64,000 bases of DNA from Warburgia ugandensis (taxonomy: Eukaryota; Streptophyta; Magnoliopsida; Canellales; Canellaceae), in the NCBI GenBank assembly GCA_035236585.1, contig CP141137.1:11362327-11426326 (forward strand). The letters are read 5' to 3'. Positions 23,881 to 38,555 of this stretch are shown here, one piece after another. Position 1 is the stretch's first letter. Each line of letters starts with the position of its first letter. The notes under the pieces were generated by a model. It searched no databases and was not told where the DNA came from. It saw nothing but the letters and a program-made list of their open reading frames with translations. The position numbers were made by a program, and so were the translations under genes.

Positions 23881-26800
23881 AAGACAACAATTGAAAAGGA
23901 GGAAGAAGGAGAGGGAAAGGGGAAGATGGGTACATGAGCTAATCTGGGAACTCAATTTATTGGCCATGGTCGGTAAGAAAACCAATAATTAACTACACAT
24001 GAAATGCAAAATGGGTTGTCGTTTTCCAAGTTTTCGGCCTTTACTGGGGTTAGTTCTAACCTCCTTGACCCAATTGAGCCCCAATCGAGATTGTTATAGG
24101 CAAACTACCTTGCAGCTATGCCTTAGTTTCTAAATTTACTTGAAATTTCCCTGACATGAGAAAAGGATCTCTGAGTAAGTGCAATAAGGAGATAGGCCTC
24201 GTTGTCTACAACTAAATACTACAGATGACTTTCGACATCCCAACGCTTGCTATCATAAAATGTTGCATTGGGCTCAGTAGAATTAAAAGATTAATATAAG
24301 AAATGGATGGACCACGTAGACCCGCAAGTTTTATTGGAGTTCTGTATTTAGCTGCTTGATCAAAGGGAGGTACACATTCACTCCGGGGTCTATATTGATA
24401 GTGATCAGACCAGCTCTCAAGTTGATAAAAACCATTAATCTTCTAGGCAGTGTCTCCTATGTGCATTTTTATTTTCTTATTCAGTAACTGTTGCTCCTTT
24501 AATTATGGTAACGTATGAGGTGAAACACCATCTTATATGCAGATATTTTACTCTCATGAACTGGGGTTTGGATTCACCCTCTCCTAACATGGGGAATGCC
24601 AAATATCACATGCAAAGTTACTCAAAGGCCCCTTCGCTTATCATAGGCATTTTAAGAGAGGAGCCGAACCTTAAAAACACCCCTATCTTAGTTTCGAGTA
24701 AAATTTCAAGAGAAATTATATAGTGTCTGCTATTGTCTTGCAAAGATAAGAGAGCCATATTGTACAAGAAATAGGATCCAAAGCATTCATCTTCGGAGCC
24801 CCACTCCGATGAGGTAGAACCTCATAATCTTCCGCGTTGTTGGATCTTAGCCTCTCACTATCAAATATAGGATTTATTTGAACTTTTTGAGACGATCTCT
24901 TTTCATTTCTAGATCTCTGCAATAATACTGGTTAGGGTAATCAAATGAATAAGATTTTTAGTGCATGACCTATCCCACATGTGCCAGAAAATCAGTGGTT
25001 TTAATCAGCAAACGTCTAGGCTCCTCGTCTTTGTTTTTTGTATGTTTAAATACTACAAGAACTCAATTCCTTTCCTAAATCTAAATGATACTATATATGA
25101 GGCAAAAAACTCAAGTTTTAAATCGTTTTTTAGTGCAGGTGGTCTCAAACAACAAGACACCTTCCGTAGTTACCTTTGGTAGAAGGTTTGAGATGATACT
25201 TCTACTTTATTAAGGAGATTTCAAGTAAATTTAGAAAGTAGTTTATAGCTTATAGAATTTCCCCTTGTTACATGCAGTACATTGGCATCCACCCATGTCT
25301 AAAAGAAACCCACCAACACCAAGGTGATTTCTTCTTCTTCTTCTCTTTTCCCTTTCTTTTTGAGTAAGCAATGAATTTCAATGCAAATCACTGACTCACT
25401 GTCCTAAATTTAAACCAGCCAAAGGGGAAAGCAATAAGTAAAACCTGCAAAAGAATATTCCAAAATAGATGTCCAGTTGTCCATTGTTAAAAAATTTTAA
25501 TTTAAAAAATAAAAGGAAAATTAGGAGAAGAAATCATGATTATGATAAGTATTTAATATTTAATTGAATTTGCAACTTAATATGCAATTCATATTTAATA
25601 AGTTAAGTATTTAATATTTAGTTGAATTTGCAACTAAATATGCAAATCATACTTAATAAGTTAACTAATTATTACAAAGGTTGTATTTGATAAGGGAAAA
25701 ACTTGTGTTTCACTTGTTTTATTGACTTCAAATTTAAATACTTGTGAACTCTTAATTTATTCCGGAATAAATTGGAGAGACAAAAGTTCATGGTTTGAAA
25801 AAATAAAAATTTCTGTATTGGAGGACTTCAATAACTATTTTGATTTTATCTGTACTATAGTGGGTTCACTAGGAAGCCATTAAGCTGAAATTAGATCAAA
25901 CAAGTTTCAACATGTCGTTAATTCCTTAGCATCATATGAAGCAATCATGTCAATCAAAGAGGTAAACGACTAACTGTCATAAGCATAGTTACAAATTTCG
26001 GATATGGGAATAAACTGGTAAGCCAAATATTTGTAAAATTTAACAAATGGTTTGTGCAAAATTCAGAAAAAAAGAAGGAAAAATAACGTTTTTCATACGA
26101 GTTTAACATTTTCATTTGAAATTTTAAACTAGATTTATTAACACTATGTGAGAATTTGGTAAATTATCTATAAATATAAATTTTATTTGGTGAATTCATA
26201 TTAAGTTTTTGAAATTCGCTTTGAATTTAAATTTTATAAAAATTTATGATTTGGATGGGAAATTTTGGAGCATCAAATAATCACCATTTTTCTAAAAAAT
26301 TTCAATTATTCAAAGAATTTTATGCTTATGATCACAAGTTAGTTTCTTGCCATTACCTATTAAGAACTTAACCAATATAATAAAAGCCCTAGGACAAATA
26401 GCACACCTCAAATCAATTCTTAAACCAATGTTCCATATCTTTAGTGGACAACTTATGTCTCATGCCACAAGTTGGCCCCACTTAGGATTATAACAGAACG
26501 TTGGCCGCCCACCCCATTAATTACAGGCTATGAGATCTAACAAATGGATTTTCGTTCAGGGGTTAGGATTTTTTTGCTTAATTTTTTTATTCTCAACCAT
26601 TTATTTGAAAAGCCACTAGTGATGCAAATTTTGTCATTCAATTCGCGCGAACTAGTGACTGGTGATCTTATATTATTGCTCCGATGATCAAGCCTTACGG
26701 CCATTTCAGCAGGCCATCTTGTCAAATGGTTTTGGCAAACAGAAGTTTCCAGCAAAAACCATGAGGCTTAGGAATAAACCATGAAGACTTTTGGGGTCCC

Positions 26801-26939
26801 ATACCTAATCTAAGGCAGGACCAAACAAAAGCAGAACTTCTACTTTTAGTGTATGGCGATCTAGCCCTTTCTGATGGTCAGCCGACAAACCTGATAAATT
26901 TCCATATTTAATAGTAGGATCTCGAGTGAAAAGGCCATT
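23881..26939. other. Intergenic DNA, including duplicated nsLTP upstream sequence
   Basis: The stretch near 24262-24330 (CATAAAATGTTGC...GGGCTCAGTAGAA) resembles 29385-29475 upstream of the intact nsLTP gene. A short tandem duplication of about 62 bp lies at 25550-25672 (TATTTAATATTTAATTGAAT repeated). No gene recognised. Confidence 0.6.
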
Positions 26940-27456
26940 GCATGGCTCAAGAGAAGCTGAGTCATGTATCAATCATAGAAGTTCTGGATAATGGAATTTT
27001 TGGGATATATTTGATGAGATTCAGGAGAGTTTTGGCTTAATGGTAGAGTTGTCGCCGTGTGACCTAGAGATCACAGGGTCAAGACGTGAAGGTAAAGTTG
27101 CATACTATTGACCCTTATAGTATGCTCCTTTTCCAGACCCCCCAATACACGGAAGCTTCGTGCACCAAGACTGCTTCGTGCACCGAGACTGCCTTTTATT
27201 TGATGAGATTCAGGGTCTATTTCATAACATTGCTCACTCGTTCGTTCATGTTAAAAAATCTGCTAATCAACAGGCAGATACTTTGGTCGGAGAGGGAATG
27301 CTTCTGGATGATTTAAAATTTAGACTCCTTAATCCTGGTTGATTTTGTTGTATTTGTAATTCTTCCTTTTCGTTGATTTTGAGCCATCTTACTTGGCTTG
27401 TTGTAGATCATCTTGATATTCATCAATAAACTTTATCATTAAAAAAATAAAAATAA
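26940..27456 (+). mobile_element. 3' fragment of an L1-type LINE (RNase H end)
   Basis: One frame at 27200-27342 reads DEIQGLFHNIAHSFVHVKKS and continues with ANQQADTLVGEGM. This matches the last part of the RNase H domain of plant L1-type LINEs, where the consensus has HV.R.AN..AD.LA. A plausible 3' untranslated tail with an A-rich end (around 27440-27456) follows. An Au SINE is inserted at 27026-27197, with a 17-bp duplication of LINE sequence on each side. Only the 3' end is present; the left limit is approximate. Confidence 0.65.
27026..27197 (+). mobile_element. Au SINE copy 3, inserted in the LINE
   Basis: A full-length-like Au SINE: head GAGTTTTGGCTTAATGGTAG (A box), then a degraded B box (CAGGGTCAAGA), and the tail AGCTTCGTGCACC...CTGCC with a T run. 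The tail motif is doubled (CTTCGTGCACCAAGACTG then CTTCGTGCACCGAGACTG). It is flanked by perfect 17-bp duplications ATTTGATGAGATTCAGG at 27009-27025 and 27198-27214. Confidence 0.85.
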
Positions 27457-28792
27457 TAGTGGGAAGAGCACAGGCAAGGTAAGACTCTCTCTTTCTCCAT
27501 GATCCAAACAGTTTTAAGTCATGCGAATTATGATGAGCCGGACCATAGTCCAAAATGGAGGCCTCTGACTTTGGCCTTTAAACGGGGCTAGAAAATCAAA
27601 GTGCAGGAGTGTGTATATGAAATCATCCGACTGTGAGTATTTTTCATTTGTGACTTACCCTAGCTAGCGCTACCCAATGAATATTTTGGATGATTGAAAA
27701 GTGGGACCCTCTTGTACTTTTGCCGCTTAGTATTTTCCTATTGAAATATATGCGGGTCCACCTCATAAAGAAGAGATGAGGAATCCACCCCGGACCTTAA
27801 TTACCAGTTGCAACTCCATGCGTTTAATATTCAGCATAAGAATGTCAGAAACCACTTGCGGAGGTGGGTGGGGGAGGAGCGGCCAATTGTTAGACCCGGC
27901 CTGGACCAGTCACTTTGGATTTCCTTTAGACATGGACCAGTCTATGTGCTTCTACATGTTACCTAGGTAAGGACATGGACTAAGCTAGGCCACAAGAGGC
28001 TTCGAAAAGAGGAGATCGGTTAGTCATAAAGCATCTAAATACTAGTATTCCCCGTTTGAATTTTCCATGCCTGGGCTATATGAAACTTAATACATTGAAA
28101 TGAGAACCCTAATTAAGCTTCTTCAAAGTTGAAACTTTCATTTTTCCTTACGAAGGGCGAGTAGACCGTGGAAGAGATAACAAATTATTGTTGACCCACT
28201 TCTTATCAAGTTAAGTTTTTAGATTGAATGATAATTTAACAGTTACCAAATTTTTATTCACCATGAAAGTTGTGAGTTTGAATCATGAGACCACCCATTT
28301 ATAAAATTCATGCACAAGGAGCCCAAAAGGGACATTTCATGAAAGAGAGTGTGAAAGAGATTTAAACTATTATTAGCCCACTAACTATCAACTTAAGCTT
28401 TTAAGTCGAATGTTAATATAATGTATTGAATCTGCAATCCCTCGTTGCGAGGCAGGGCTCTTAAGTGGGGTTAGTGTCGCACCCTGCTTAGGCTTAAAAC
28501 TGTCAGGAGGTAGGCAGAAATCTATATTCCGGCAATACCACCAAAAGGCATTGTCATTGTGCTTTGTAAATTTGAAACCATAAGCCCAGTTTATTATCTC
28601 ATAACAGCATACCCACTAATAAATAAGCGAAAGAAAGACAGTACAGGAAACTAGAGACCATTTTGCAGGACCCAACAGAAATGCAACATACTACATCTCG
28701 AACTACTGAGGACACAACATTAATTGTAAATGACACTCTCCCGGAATGAAACCTGGCTAGATATCTGATGTAGGGATCGCCTACAAATGGAT
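27457..28792. other. Intergenic DNA downstream of the nsLTP gene
   Basis: 27520-27745 resembles 30690-31035 (shared GCCTCTGA, TTGTGTGTATAT-like and TTTGGATGATTGAAA stretches), a diverged repeat family or local duplication. 28190-28250 and 28370-28440 share a motif of the type CAACTTAAGCTTTTAAGTCGAATG, a short direct repeat. 28793 is the nsLTP stop, so the last part is its 3' region. No other gene seen. Confidence 0.55.
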
Positions 28793-29080
28793 TCAGCAGT
28801 TGGGCATGGGGGCGCTACATGTATTTGCCACCTTCTTCGCATTTGGAGAATTGACATACTTCTGAAAACTAGGATTCTTAAGGTACCCACAAAGGCAAGG
28901 CTTCTGCTGCTGCAGCTTGGCACAGCACGCACTAGTGGGTGCACTATTGCCCAGAATCGCACCAGCGCATGGGCTCAGCTCCATCGGATTGCAAGTCGCC
29001 CCCATCGAAACCGGTGCTCCTCCAGCGAGAAGCACCAACACCATAACACAAGCAGCAAAGTAAAAGATCTTCATCTTCAA
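28793..29080 (-). CDS. Type-2 non-specific lipid transfer protein (nsLTP2)
   Basis: A single-exon 95-aa precursor of the family of small secreted proteins that bind lipids in a disulfide-braced helical pocket in the cell wall; members are linked to cuticle, suberin and defence. Residues 1-28 are a signal peptide (MKMKIFYFAACVMVLVLLAG and onward, ending MGA). The mature part, about 67 residues, has exactly eight cysteines at 30, 38, 52, 53, 62, 64, 88 and 95. The spacing is C-x7-C-x13-CC-x8-CxC-x23-C-x6-C, the type-2 signature. CLC has the hydrophobic residue between cysteines usual for type 2. The start was chosen because it gives a complete signal peptide and lies 73 bases downstream of a TATA box. 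A degraded copy sits about 5 kb downstream. Lipid partner and tissue cannot be told from sequence. Confidence 0.95.
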   Translation of the reverse strand: MKMKIFYFAACVMVLVLLAGGAPVSMGATCNPMELSPCAGAILGNSAPTSACCAKLQQQKPCLCGYLKNPSFQKYVNSPNAKKVANTCSAPMPNC

Positions 29081-29152
29081 ACAGGAACTGAAGGTGAGAT
29101 CCAGAAAGAAGAAGATGAAACGTTAGATGCATAAGTGGGCTACTCTATGGAC

Positions 29153-29162
29153 TCATTTATAG
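29153..29162 (-). promoter_or_regulatory. TATA box of the nsLTP gene
   Basis: CCTATAAATG on the minus strand, 73-82 bases upstream of the start codon, a normal distance for a plant promoter with a short leader. Confidence 0.7.
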
Positions 29163-30453
29163 GCCTTGATTGGAAGAAAAGAACAAAAGTAAGTGCGCAT
29201 AAAATGGAGAGTTAATTGTCATTTTCTGTGATGAATTCTGCTTTTACCATGACTTTTGACTGAACAATATTTTCCTAGTTTTTGTTATCTTGCTGACTCG
29301 TTAGAGACTAAATTGAGTTGCAGATAAAGACGTTTGAGGCAATTTTCAGAATATACATTGACGCTTGGAAAAGGAGACAACATAAGATGGTGCGCCTAAT
29401 CATGAATCTGACGTGGGGCTCGGTGGAAATCAAACGATAAGATAAGGAGCTGATTGACTGTGGACCTCGTAATCTACTCGTACTAGGAGAGGTTTCGAAT
29501 GGAGATCAGCCACCCAAAAAGCGCAAGTTTACTCCAGCGGATTGAAGTGTTAGTGATCCAATCTTTCTGGTGATCCAAAAATTCATCTGAAGTGGGACAC
29601 ACTTCGAAAATCTTTCGTGAATCTGATTTTCATACACTTTAGAACAGCAATGAGCAATCCGATGGAAAAGGTCTTCGGGCATTGCCTGTCTAGGGGATGG
29701 TTCTTATACAAGATGAATGGTTTCGATTATCGAATATCTGAGTCAACTTACACTTTCAGCTGCCGGAGCAGATACGCATCTATTAGTTGAACGACCACCA
29801 CATAGAAACTGTAATTAAGATAAAGGCACCCTTTTGGTAAATGGAAATGAATTAGCAAGGAAAGATTCTGTTTTGACCTAGTACACCCAACACTTACTAC
29901 ATGCACTATTCACATGATTGGATTATGATCAGACAGTCATGATGAGCGGGGCTCACAACCATCACTACATTGAGTTACGAGACTGTTTTGTAGTGGGGTC
30001 ATTTTCACGTCCTGATGGGGACCGTGATGAACCCAACCCAAGGTCTAAATGTAAATGCAAGAGGCCACCAACTTGAAAACGTGGACCCAACTACTGAACT
30101 GCCATGACATATCTCATTGTTCCAAAAGATTATTAAATGCCATCTTCATTTGATCACATCATGTAATGGGTCCCCAAATATCATCCCTCCTACTGCCTTT
30201 CGGTGACGTGATGTTAGCTTTCAATCTACTAAAAGAACAGTTCCCATGGGATGGTGTCGGTCCTCACAAGGCTAGAGTTTGCATCAGCAGCAAATAGTGC
30301 AGGTAGTATTCTGGTGATCCTCGTTAATGTCAGCATAATCTTAAATTGGTTATGTCCCAAAGTTCCAACGGAGGAATGACAATTTGCAGGCTCGAATCTA
30401 GGAATGCTTTTAGGAAGATCTATGCTATTTATCTTGTTTGCCAACAAGATAAA
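29163..30453. other. nsLTP upstream region and intergenic DNA
   Basis: 29385-29475 resembles sequence upstream of the nsLTP relic (24262-24330), so this promoter-side segment was part of the duplicated unit. The rest shows no gene. CAAGATAAA at 30445-30453 is one copy of a SINE target duplication. Confidence 0.55.
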
Positions 30454-30636
30454 AAGGTAACTCCAGTGCACAAAGCTACTGCCTATGAAGGTCCGAGGAA
30501 GGGACTGACTACAAAGGTCTATAGTATACAGTTTTATTTTAGATTTTTACAAGAGATTGTTTCTACACCTTGAACGCATAATCTCAAGGTCAAATGACGA
30601 TAATTATACCGTTGCACCAAAACTCCACTAGAACAG
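30454..30636 (-). mobile_element. Au SINE copy 4
   Basis: In reverse orientation: head TTTTGGTGCAACGGTATAAT near 30625 and tail with the TTTGTGCACTGGAG motif near 30460. The flanks share CAAGATAAA (30445-30453 and 30637-30645). Substitutions are scattered and the B box is altered (GCGTTCAAGG), so it is probably inactive. Confidence 0.75.
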
Positions 30637-33549
30637 CAAGATAAATGACATAAATCTAACTAGCTCTTTTTTCAGTTTCTAGTCGGGGCCTCCTAGTCTC
30701 CAAAATGGAGCTTCAGTTAAATACTAATCATTCCAATGATCCAGACTCACTGATCTCCTAGGTCATGCCATTGATGAGACTTGCCCAAACTTGAAAAGGA
30801 TTTGAACATCCAATGCCTCTGATTTTGACCTCGAATGGATGGTAAGCAAACGGAGAGCAATTGTGTGTATATCTGACTATAACATCTTGGCCAATCAAAG
30901 GCTTATAATCATCCGATGGCGAAGAATTTGTATGTTATATATAGCTCGTTGATAACAACCTCTGACAGATAATGGTTTGGATGATTGAAACAGTAGGCCC
31001 TAGTTATGCTTTTGCTGACACTGTTTTCCAGGTGAAAATATAAGCATCCAGCCATATGAACCTATTTTTACTCGCCGGTTATACTCATTGCTCAATTGGT
31101 CGACAGAGCACCACAGAGAAAGTTCATGTGAGAAAAATGGCTTTTGCTTGTTCTTCAATTGACGGAGCGTATGTGCAAAGAAATTGAATTCACACAAAAA
31201 TACAAAGCAAAACAGGTTATTGTGAGGAAGTAGTTTCGCAGAAGTTAGGCAATATGCCCTTTTACTACCTCCATTCGCTGTCGACAGGGAGGTCTGGGAC
31301 AATTAATCAAAATATCCATGTGAAAGAATTGCCAGAAGGTTTGAAATTTCTATCTGGCTTTATTGCGATGCATGGATAGATGGACATGTGAGACAACAAA
31401 ATGTCAGGCTTCAAAGGCGAATTTTCATTTCAATGTCGTATGGCAATTTCACGCCTTCCTTTGAAGCTGCCTTAGGTTGACGAAAAATCTTATTAAGAAT
31501 TCAAAGACGGGGTTTGTTGTCCGGCAGTCGAAGAAGGCCAAAAGTAGAGGCAATGGATGCTTTGTTCATTCAGTTGACTCCTTGCCCTCAAACGGAAAGT
31601 CCAGTCAAGCAGTCATCGGCTTGGCCATTCAAGTGCTCATTTATCTTCAATCCAATAAATCTGTCAAAAAGCATATAAGCTTCTCAGATCGAATCGGTTG
31701 AGTTCTTTCCATTTGAAGTCTCCCATTTCCCATGTAATTTCCGCCACATCACATTGACCCCTGAAGCGCTATGGATGGGACGAAACAGGCAATTGCTGGC
31801 TCTGAATAACCAGCCCAGCAATAAGCTCAATTCTTCGATAACATAATGGGACAGGATTGCTCCAATGACAAATATAACCTTAAGATATCAAACAGGCAAA
31901 ATGTGAGTGCTGATATGCAACCCCTCTTTATCTCAGATCCTTCTATAGTCAGCTAATGGGTTGCAATAGTGTTTTAACCTTACACCAAAACCTTCTAAAG
32001 CAAAGACATAAAGAGGAGTGTCTCACCTGGGTGACTAATGTTAGAAGCTATGCATCATCGTGGCGTGTGTGCTGAACTTAAAAAATGAAGTATTTTACCC
32101 TTAAAGATAGTGTACTCATATTTGCGCTCTTGTTTTCTCTGATGAGCCTTTTACTAAATGGTACAGACCATATAACTTCATGTGTGTTTAGAATTCTGAA
32201 GATCTCAACTTCTATTTGCATTTAGATTTATAAAGATCTCAATCATTCACAATATTGGCCCTAATTTAGATGGGTTTTCCTCTGAAATTCTTATTAATTA
32301 GATAATCTTCGCAATTGCTGCTTTTTGCTGCAAAATAAACGGTACAATATTTTACCATCCAGTTTACAATTAATATAAAAAAAAAAAGTGTCTAAATATC
32401 ATAAACTTTGGAGCATGGGCCATCTAAAATCAAGGCAAACATTGTGAAAAAATTCAGAAAATGTGGGCCTCATCTGAAATTATAGCCATTTATTTCATTT
32501 AGTGAGGGGGCGACCACAGAATCTACAGAAACTAACGCGCCTAACAGTCCCATTATTGTTCCACTAGTGGTTAACCCAGACTTCCATCTCATTCAAGGAT
32601 GAGAAGATAGTTTTTATTGTAACAATTCACACACAGAGAGACAAGGATGAGAAGCAGTAAGAGACGTGTTGCTCAGGTAATGCCCTCAGCCTGGTGCGTC
32701 AAATGCAACTTTGCTTTCAAAGACTGATTTCCTAAATGAAAATCTTGTCTTCTAAAACACCTATTATTTTATGCTAGCGTGATACGTGACTAGACAATTA
32801 CTAAACTAATATGATCAAATAATTCGTTACCAAAATGCCTTCAGCTTAAAAGGCAAAAAGGAGACTTGAGGTTTAAGTATAACCATTGGAGCAGGCGGAT
32901 AGGGAAAGCATCATCTGTATATTATTATATTTTTATGATGATACTTCAATCCCTTTAAACATTTCTAATCGGTAGTTAACTCCAATTCCTGAAACCAGTC
33001 AACTTATTAATCTAAGTAGTGCCACAAATCGAGCTACTGCTTCTGCCGCCCACACGGCGGGTCCTTTCTCTGGATTTATAAACTCATCCTGTGATCCCAA
33101 GTCACAGCAATAGGCAGGACAGGAGATGACTTAGTTAATGAAGTTTTTTTTTGGGGTAGGATTAGTTACTGCATTTAGGCTTCCTGACTCATTATCAATT
33201 GAAAAAAAGCATGCAGACGTGCATTATAAAAAGAGGACTGATATGATTTTAACATTGACAACTAGTAAAGCAAATAGATGCTAGGAATGATGGGTACTCA
33301 TCTTACAATGTGATTTCTTTCCGCAAATCCCATCTTATTCTCTTTTTACCAAAGGAGGGACGCATGCAGCAACTACGGTGTGATAAAGCTAATATCCTCC
33401 CACCTTTTCACACACTCAAGGCACTCATTAGTCAAAGATCTTGCATGAAAAAGTTAACAACTTTACTTGTAGGCTTACATAGATTAGGGGCAAAAACAAA
33501 ACGATTAGGCTCTTAGTGCAGTAAGAATGATAGCAATTCAGACACAAAA
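30637..33549. other. Intergenic DNA
   Basis: 30690-31035 is the second copy of the diverged repeat seen at 27520-27745. No gene, RNA or intact transposon recognised. Open frames such as 31477-31701 and 31000-31302 have no family resemblance and no splice support. Confidence 0.5.
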
Positions 33550-33572
33550 TGAGTAGATTATCTCAGGCCTTC

Positions 33573-33875
33573 CATGATTAGAAAACTCTCAGGCCTTCCA
33601 TGATTAGAAAAATTAATAAAAAGAAAAGAAAAGTCATTTAAAGAATATAAAGATATAGATTTATATTTCGGATTTGCTATGATAAATATATTACACAATT
33701 CTTTTGTCACAATCTTCATAAAGAAATAAAATTTTCTTCTTTCTTGAAGTGATAGTAGAATATATATTAATAAAAGCAAAAGAAAAGTCATTTAAAGAAT
33801 ATAAAGATATAGATTTATCTTTTGTCATAATCTTCAAAAAGAAAATTTCCTTCTTTCTTGAAGTGATAGTAGACG
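33573..33875. repeat. Direct repeats of about 100-180 bp
   Basis: CAGGCCTTCCATGATTAGAA occurs twice in a row (33567-33586 and 33592-33611). A longer unit, AAAGAAAAGTCATTTAAAGA through TTCTTGAAGTGATAGTAGA, occurs at about 33622-33760 and again at about 33778-33873. This is low-complexity AT-rich sequence on the downstream side of the hAT element. Confidence 0.75.
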
Positions 33876-34120
33876 TAATCAAGAAGATGGTATTACAACA
33901 GATATAGGAATGACAATCAAAGTTAAGCAAAATAAGAGATAGTAACGCAAGTTAGAATAAATAAATAAATAAAAACACAGTCTATGAGACAAAGTTAAAG
34001 AAAACAAATCAAACTACCAACAATGTAATATAAAAAATGAAAATTTCTATTTCATTTATTCTCATTATTCATTGTAAAAGTTAGACCAACCACCGTAATC
34101 TTAAGCATCAATAAATTCAA

Positions 34121-36328
34121 CTAACTTAAGTCATGCTCACCAAAGTCTTCATCATTGTCTTCTAGTCCATGCTTATTAATCCATTCATCATTACCATTCT
34201 CGTGCAGCAGCTTCTCGAGATCTATTGAATCATATTGGATAGCATTTCTCCTTGGTTGTTTGTCTCTTAGCCTTAAGTTGCAATGAATGTACACAAGCTG
34301 CTCTCGTTTATGCTGCTTTAAACTGTTCCTCTTCTTTCTATATATTTGGTCAACAGTACTCCAATTTATTTCACAAGAAGAAGCTGGGCAATTTTAACTT
34401 AAAATGTGATAAGCCAAATACTAGAGTTTAGCCTTAAGTTATAATGAATATACATAAGCTACTCCAATTTCTGCTACTTTAAACAGTTCATCTTCCTTAT
34501 GTAAATTTGCTAGAAAACTTCAATAAGTTGAGCAATTTTGACTTAAATGTGTTAAGCTAAACACTGGAGTTTAGAAGTTTTAGTACCAAACAAGTCCCAC
34601 CATGCAACTGTAAAATTAAACATCCATGCCTTAAATGATCTAAAAATACTTAAATTTTAATTTATACATGTTAGATTCATATCATGAATGTTGTGAAGCA
34701 TTGCCTGGTGACATAATCCTTTTAGCTTTAATTGCTTGTTCTATTCCAAACTCAACATGTGCAGCATAGAATTTATTACCTACAAACAAGATTTTTTATT
34801 CATTTATCATAATAAAAATAAATAAATTTAATAAGATTTTAACCTTTACATATCTCACTAAGTATCTACCTAAGTGTCTAAGTTGTTCACAATTCTGAAA
34901 ATAACTTCTTGTAAATCCTTATTATTTCTAGATTGGGTTGAGATAATAGACAGCAAAATGCAATGGTCAATGTAGAGTACATACCCCCTTCTCATCGTCT
35001 CTCAGTACTTTATGTATCCACTTTCATCATTATCAAAGGCCTCAACAATTGCAGCCTTTGTCTTGATTATCACATCCCATTGCAAGTTGTGCATCACCAT
35101 CAATCAATTTAAACATGATTACAAGTGGTGTTATGACTTTTCTCTTCTAGTCTAAATCTCTCCAAAATGTCACATTTAGAAGAAATTCTTGGACTTCTTG
35201 TCTCCTTTCACTTTTTATAATATCTAAAGCCATCCACTTCTCATGAAGAATCGTTTTTTTAAATCTAGATATCTATAGATAAGGAAATGATATAAATTTA
35301 TATATGTTTAAAGCTATATCTAAATAACAAATGAATTAGAAACTAATTGCATAAAAGCTGAACTTGCTTATTCAATGAGACTTTTATGATGTAAAGTTGT
35401 GGCAAATTGAGTCATTGCTTGCCTCAAGATCTTTCCATCATTTGTGTGTTGTTTCATTAGGTTTCTTATCTTCTCATGATAATAAATAAACTTGGTGACC
35501 TTTTTAGTTTTCTCAATTAATACATTCATATAATTTAAATTTCCAATCTTCTCAAGCATTTGATCAATATAATGGGCTACATAAGAGGTATAGTATAAGG
35601 ATTTTTTTCTCCATCAATAACTTTTCTACAGCCACATAACTTGCCTCATTATCAGTTTTGACTTGGACAAACTTGTCTTAGCAAACCTCCTCACAATGTC
35701 ATCCAACAAATTAAACAAGGTTCTTTTACCCTTGGCCAGTTGTGTTGCATCAACAGGCTTAAGGAACATGTGCCTCATGGACAAGGAACTAAAAATTGAT
35801 TATTGTTCTTCCCCTATGGTCTTTCCATCCATCTAGCATGATACTACGAATCTTTTAATTCTCTTAAATAATTGTCTACTATTTCAACGAAAATGGCTAC
35901 TCAATTCATATGCAATAGGAGCTTTAGATTCAAGACCATATAAAAGAAAGAGCTTCACACACTTATGGAAAATAAATAGAACTTGCAGCATTAAATGGAA
36001 TAGTTGCATGATAAAATCACCCAAATATTGCTGAACATGCATGTTCTATTGAGTCTTTGCCCAAACATTTTGATAGAACAATTTGCACCATATTTGTTTC
36101 ACATCAATTTCCCTTTCACATGATTACAAGTTGGGAATATTCATCAATATTGGTTCTCTCTCCAAAAATTCTTGCATTGTATGTAAAGATTTTCTCTTTT
36201 GGACCTTGGATATTTTAATTGATGGATGTTCTCTAATCTTTTTAACTATATGATCTAGGACTTTCTTACATATCATAGCTTCACTGGGCATATTTCCAAT
36301 ATGATATTTGAATCTATTTGTAAAATAG
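34121..36328 (-). mobile_element. hAT transposase pseudogene, main part
   Basis: Degenerate hAT (BED/DUF659/dimerisation) transposase read on the minus strand. From the N-terminal side: RFKYHIGNMPSEAMICKKV (end of the BED finger, near 36310-36255); KTDNEASYVAVEKLL (near 35660-35615, DUF659 catalytic region containing the usual TDN); MLEKIGNLNYMNVLIEKTKK and onward to QFATTLHHKSL (35559-35370, the conserved LMRQHT and RPAMTRFAT-like block); IDGDAQLAMG (near 35070-35100); and a C-terminal dimerisation segment with LRLRDKQPRRNAIQYDSIDL. It ends at a TAG at 34121-34123. Multiple frameshifts and stops make it non-coding. Its first 131 bases are displaced to 38425-38555 by LTR E. Confidence 0.85.
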
Positions 36329-38424
<2,096 letters not shown>

Positions 38425-38555
38425 AATAGTTACATTTTACCCTTTTTTGTCATTAGTAAGAGGGGTGCAATGAGCTAACCCAAGTTAAACAAGGGAGAAG
38501 TATCTATTTCTTCTTGAATTACAACATCTGACTCATTATTGCCATCACTTGTCAT
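38425..38555 (-). mobile_element. hAT transposase pseudogene, N-terminal part
   Basis: An ATG at 38553-38555 opens MTSDGNNESDVVIQEEIDTS, followed by a stop and then TKKGKM leading into the first half of a BED zinc finger (a CN pair is visible in the shifted frame). The rest of the finger, RFKYH, lies at 36328 and below, on the other side of LTR E. Both halves and the LTR duplications show that this was one gene before insertion. The in-frame stops may predate or postdate the insertion. Confidence 0.75.
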
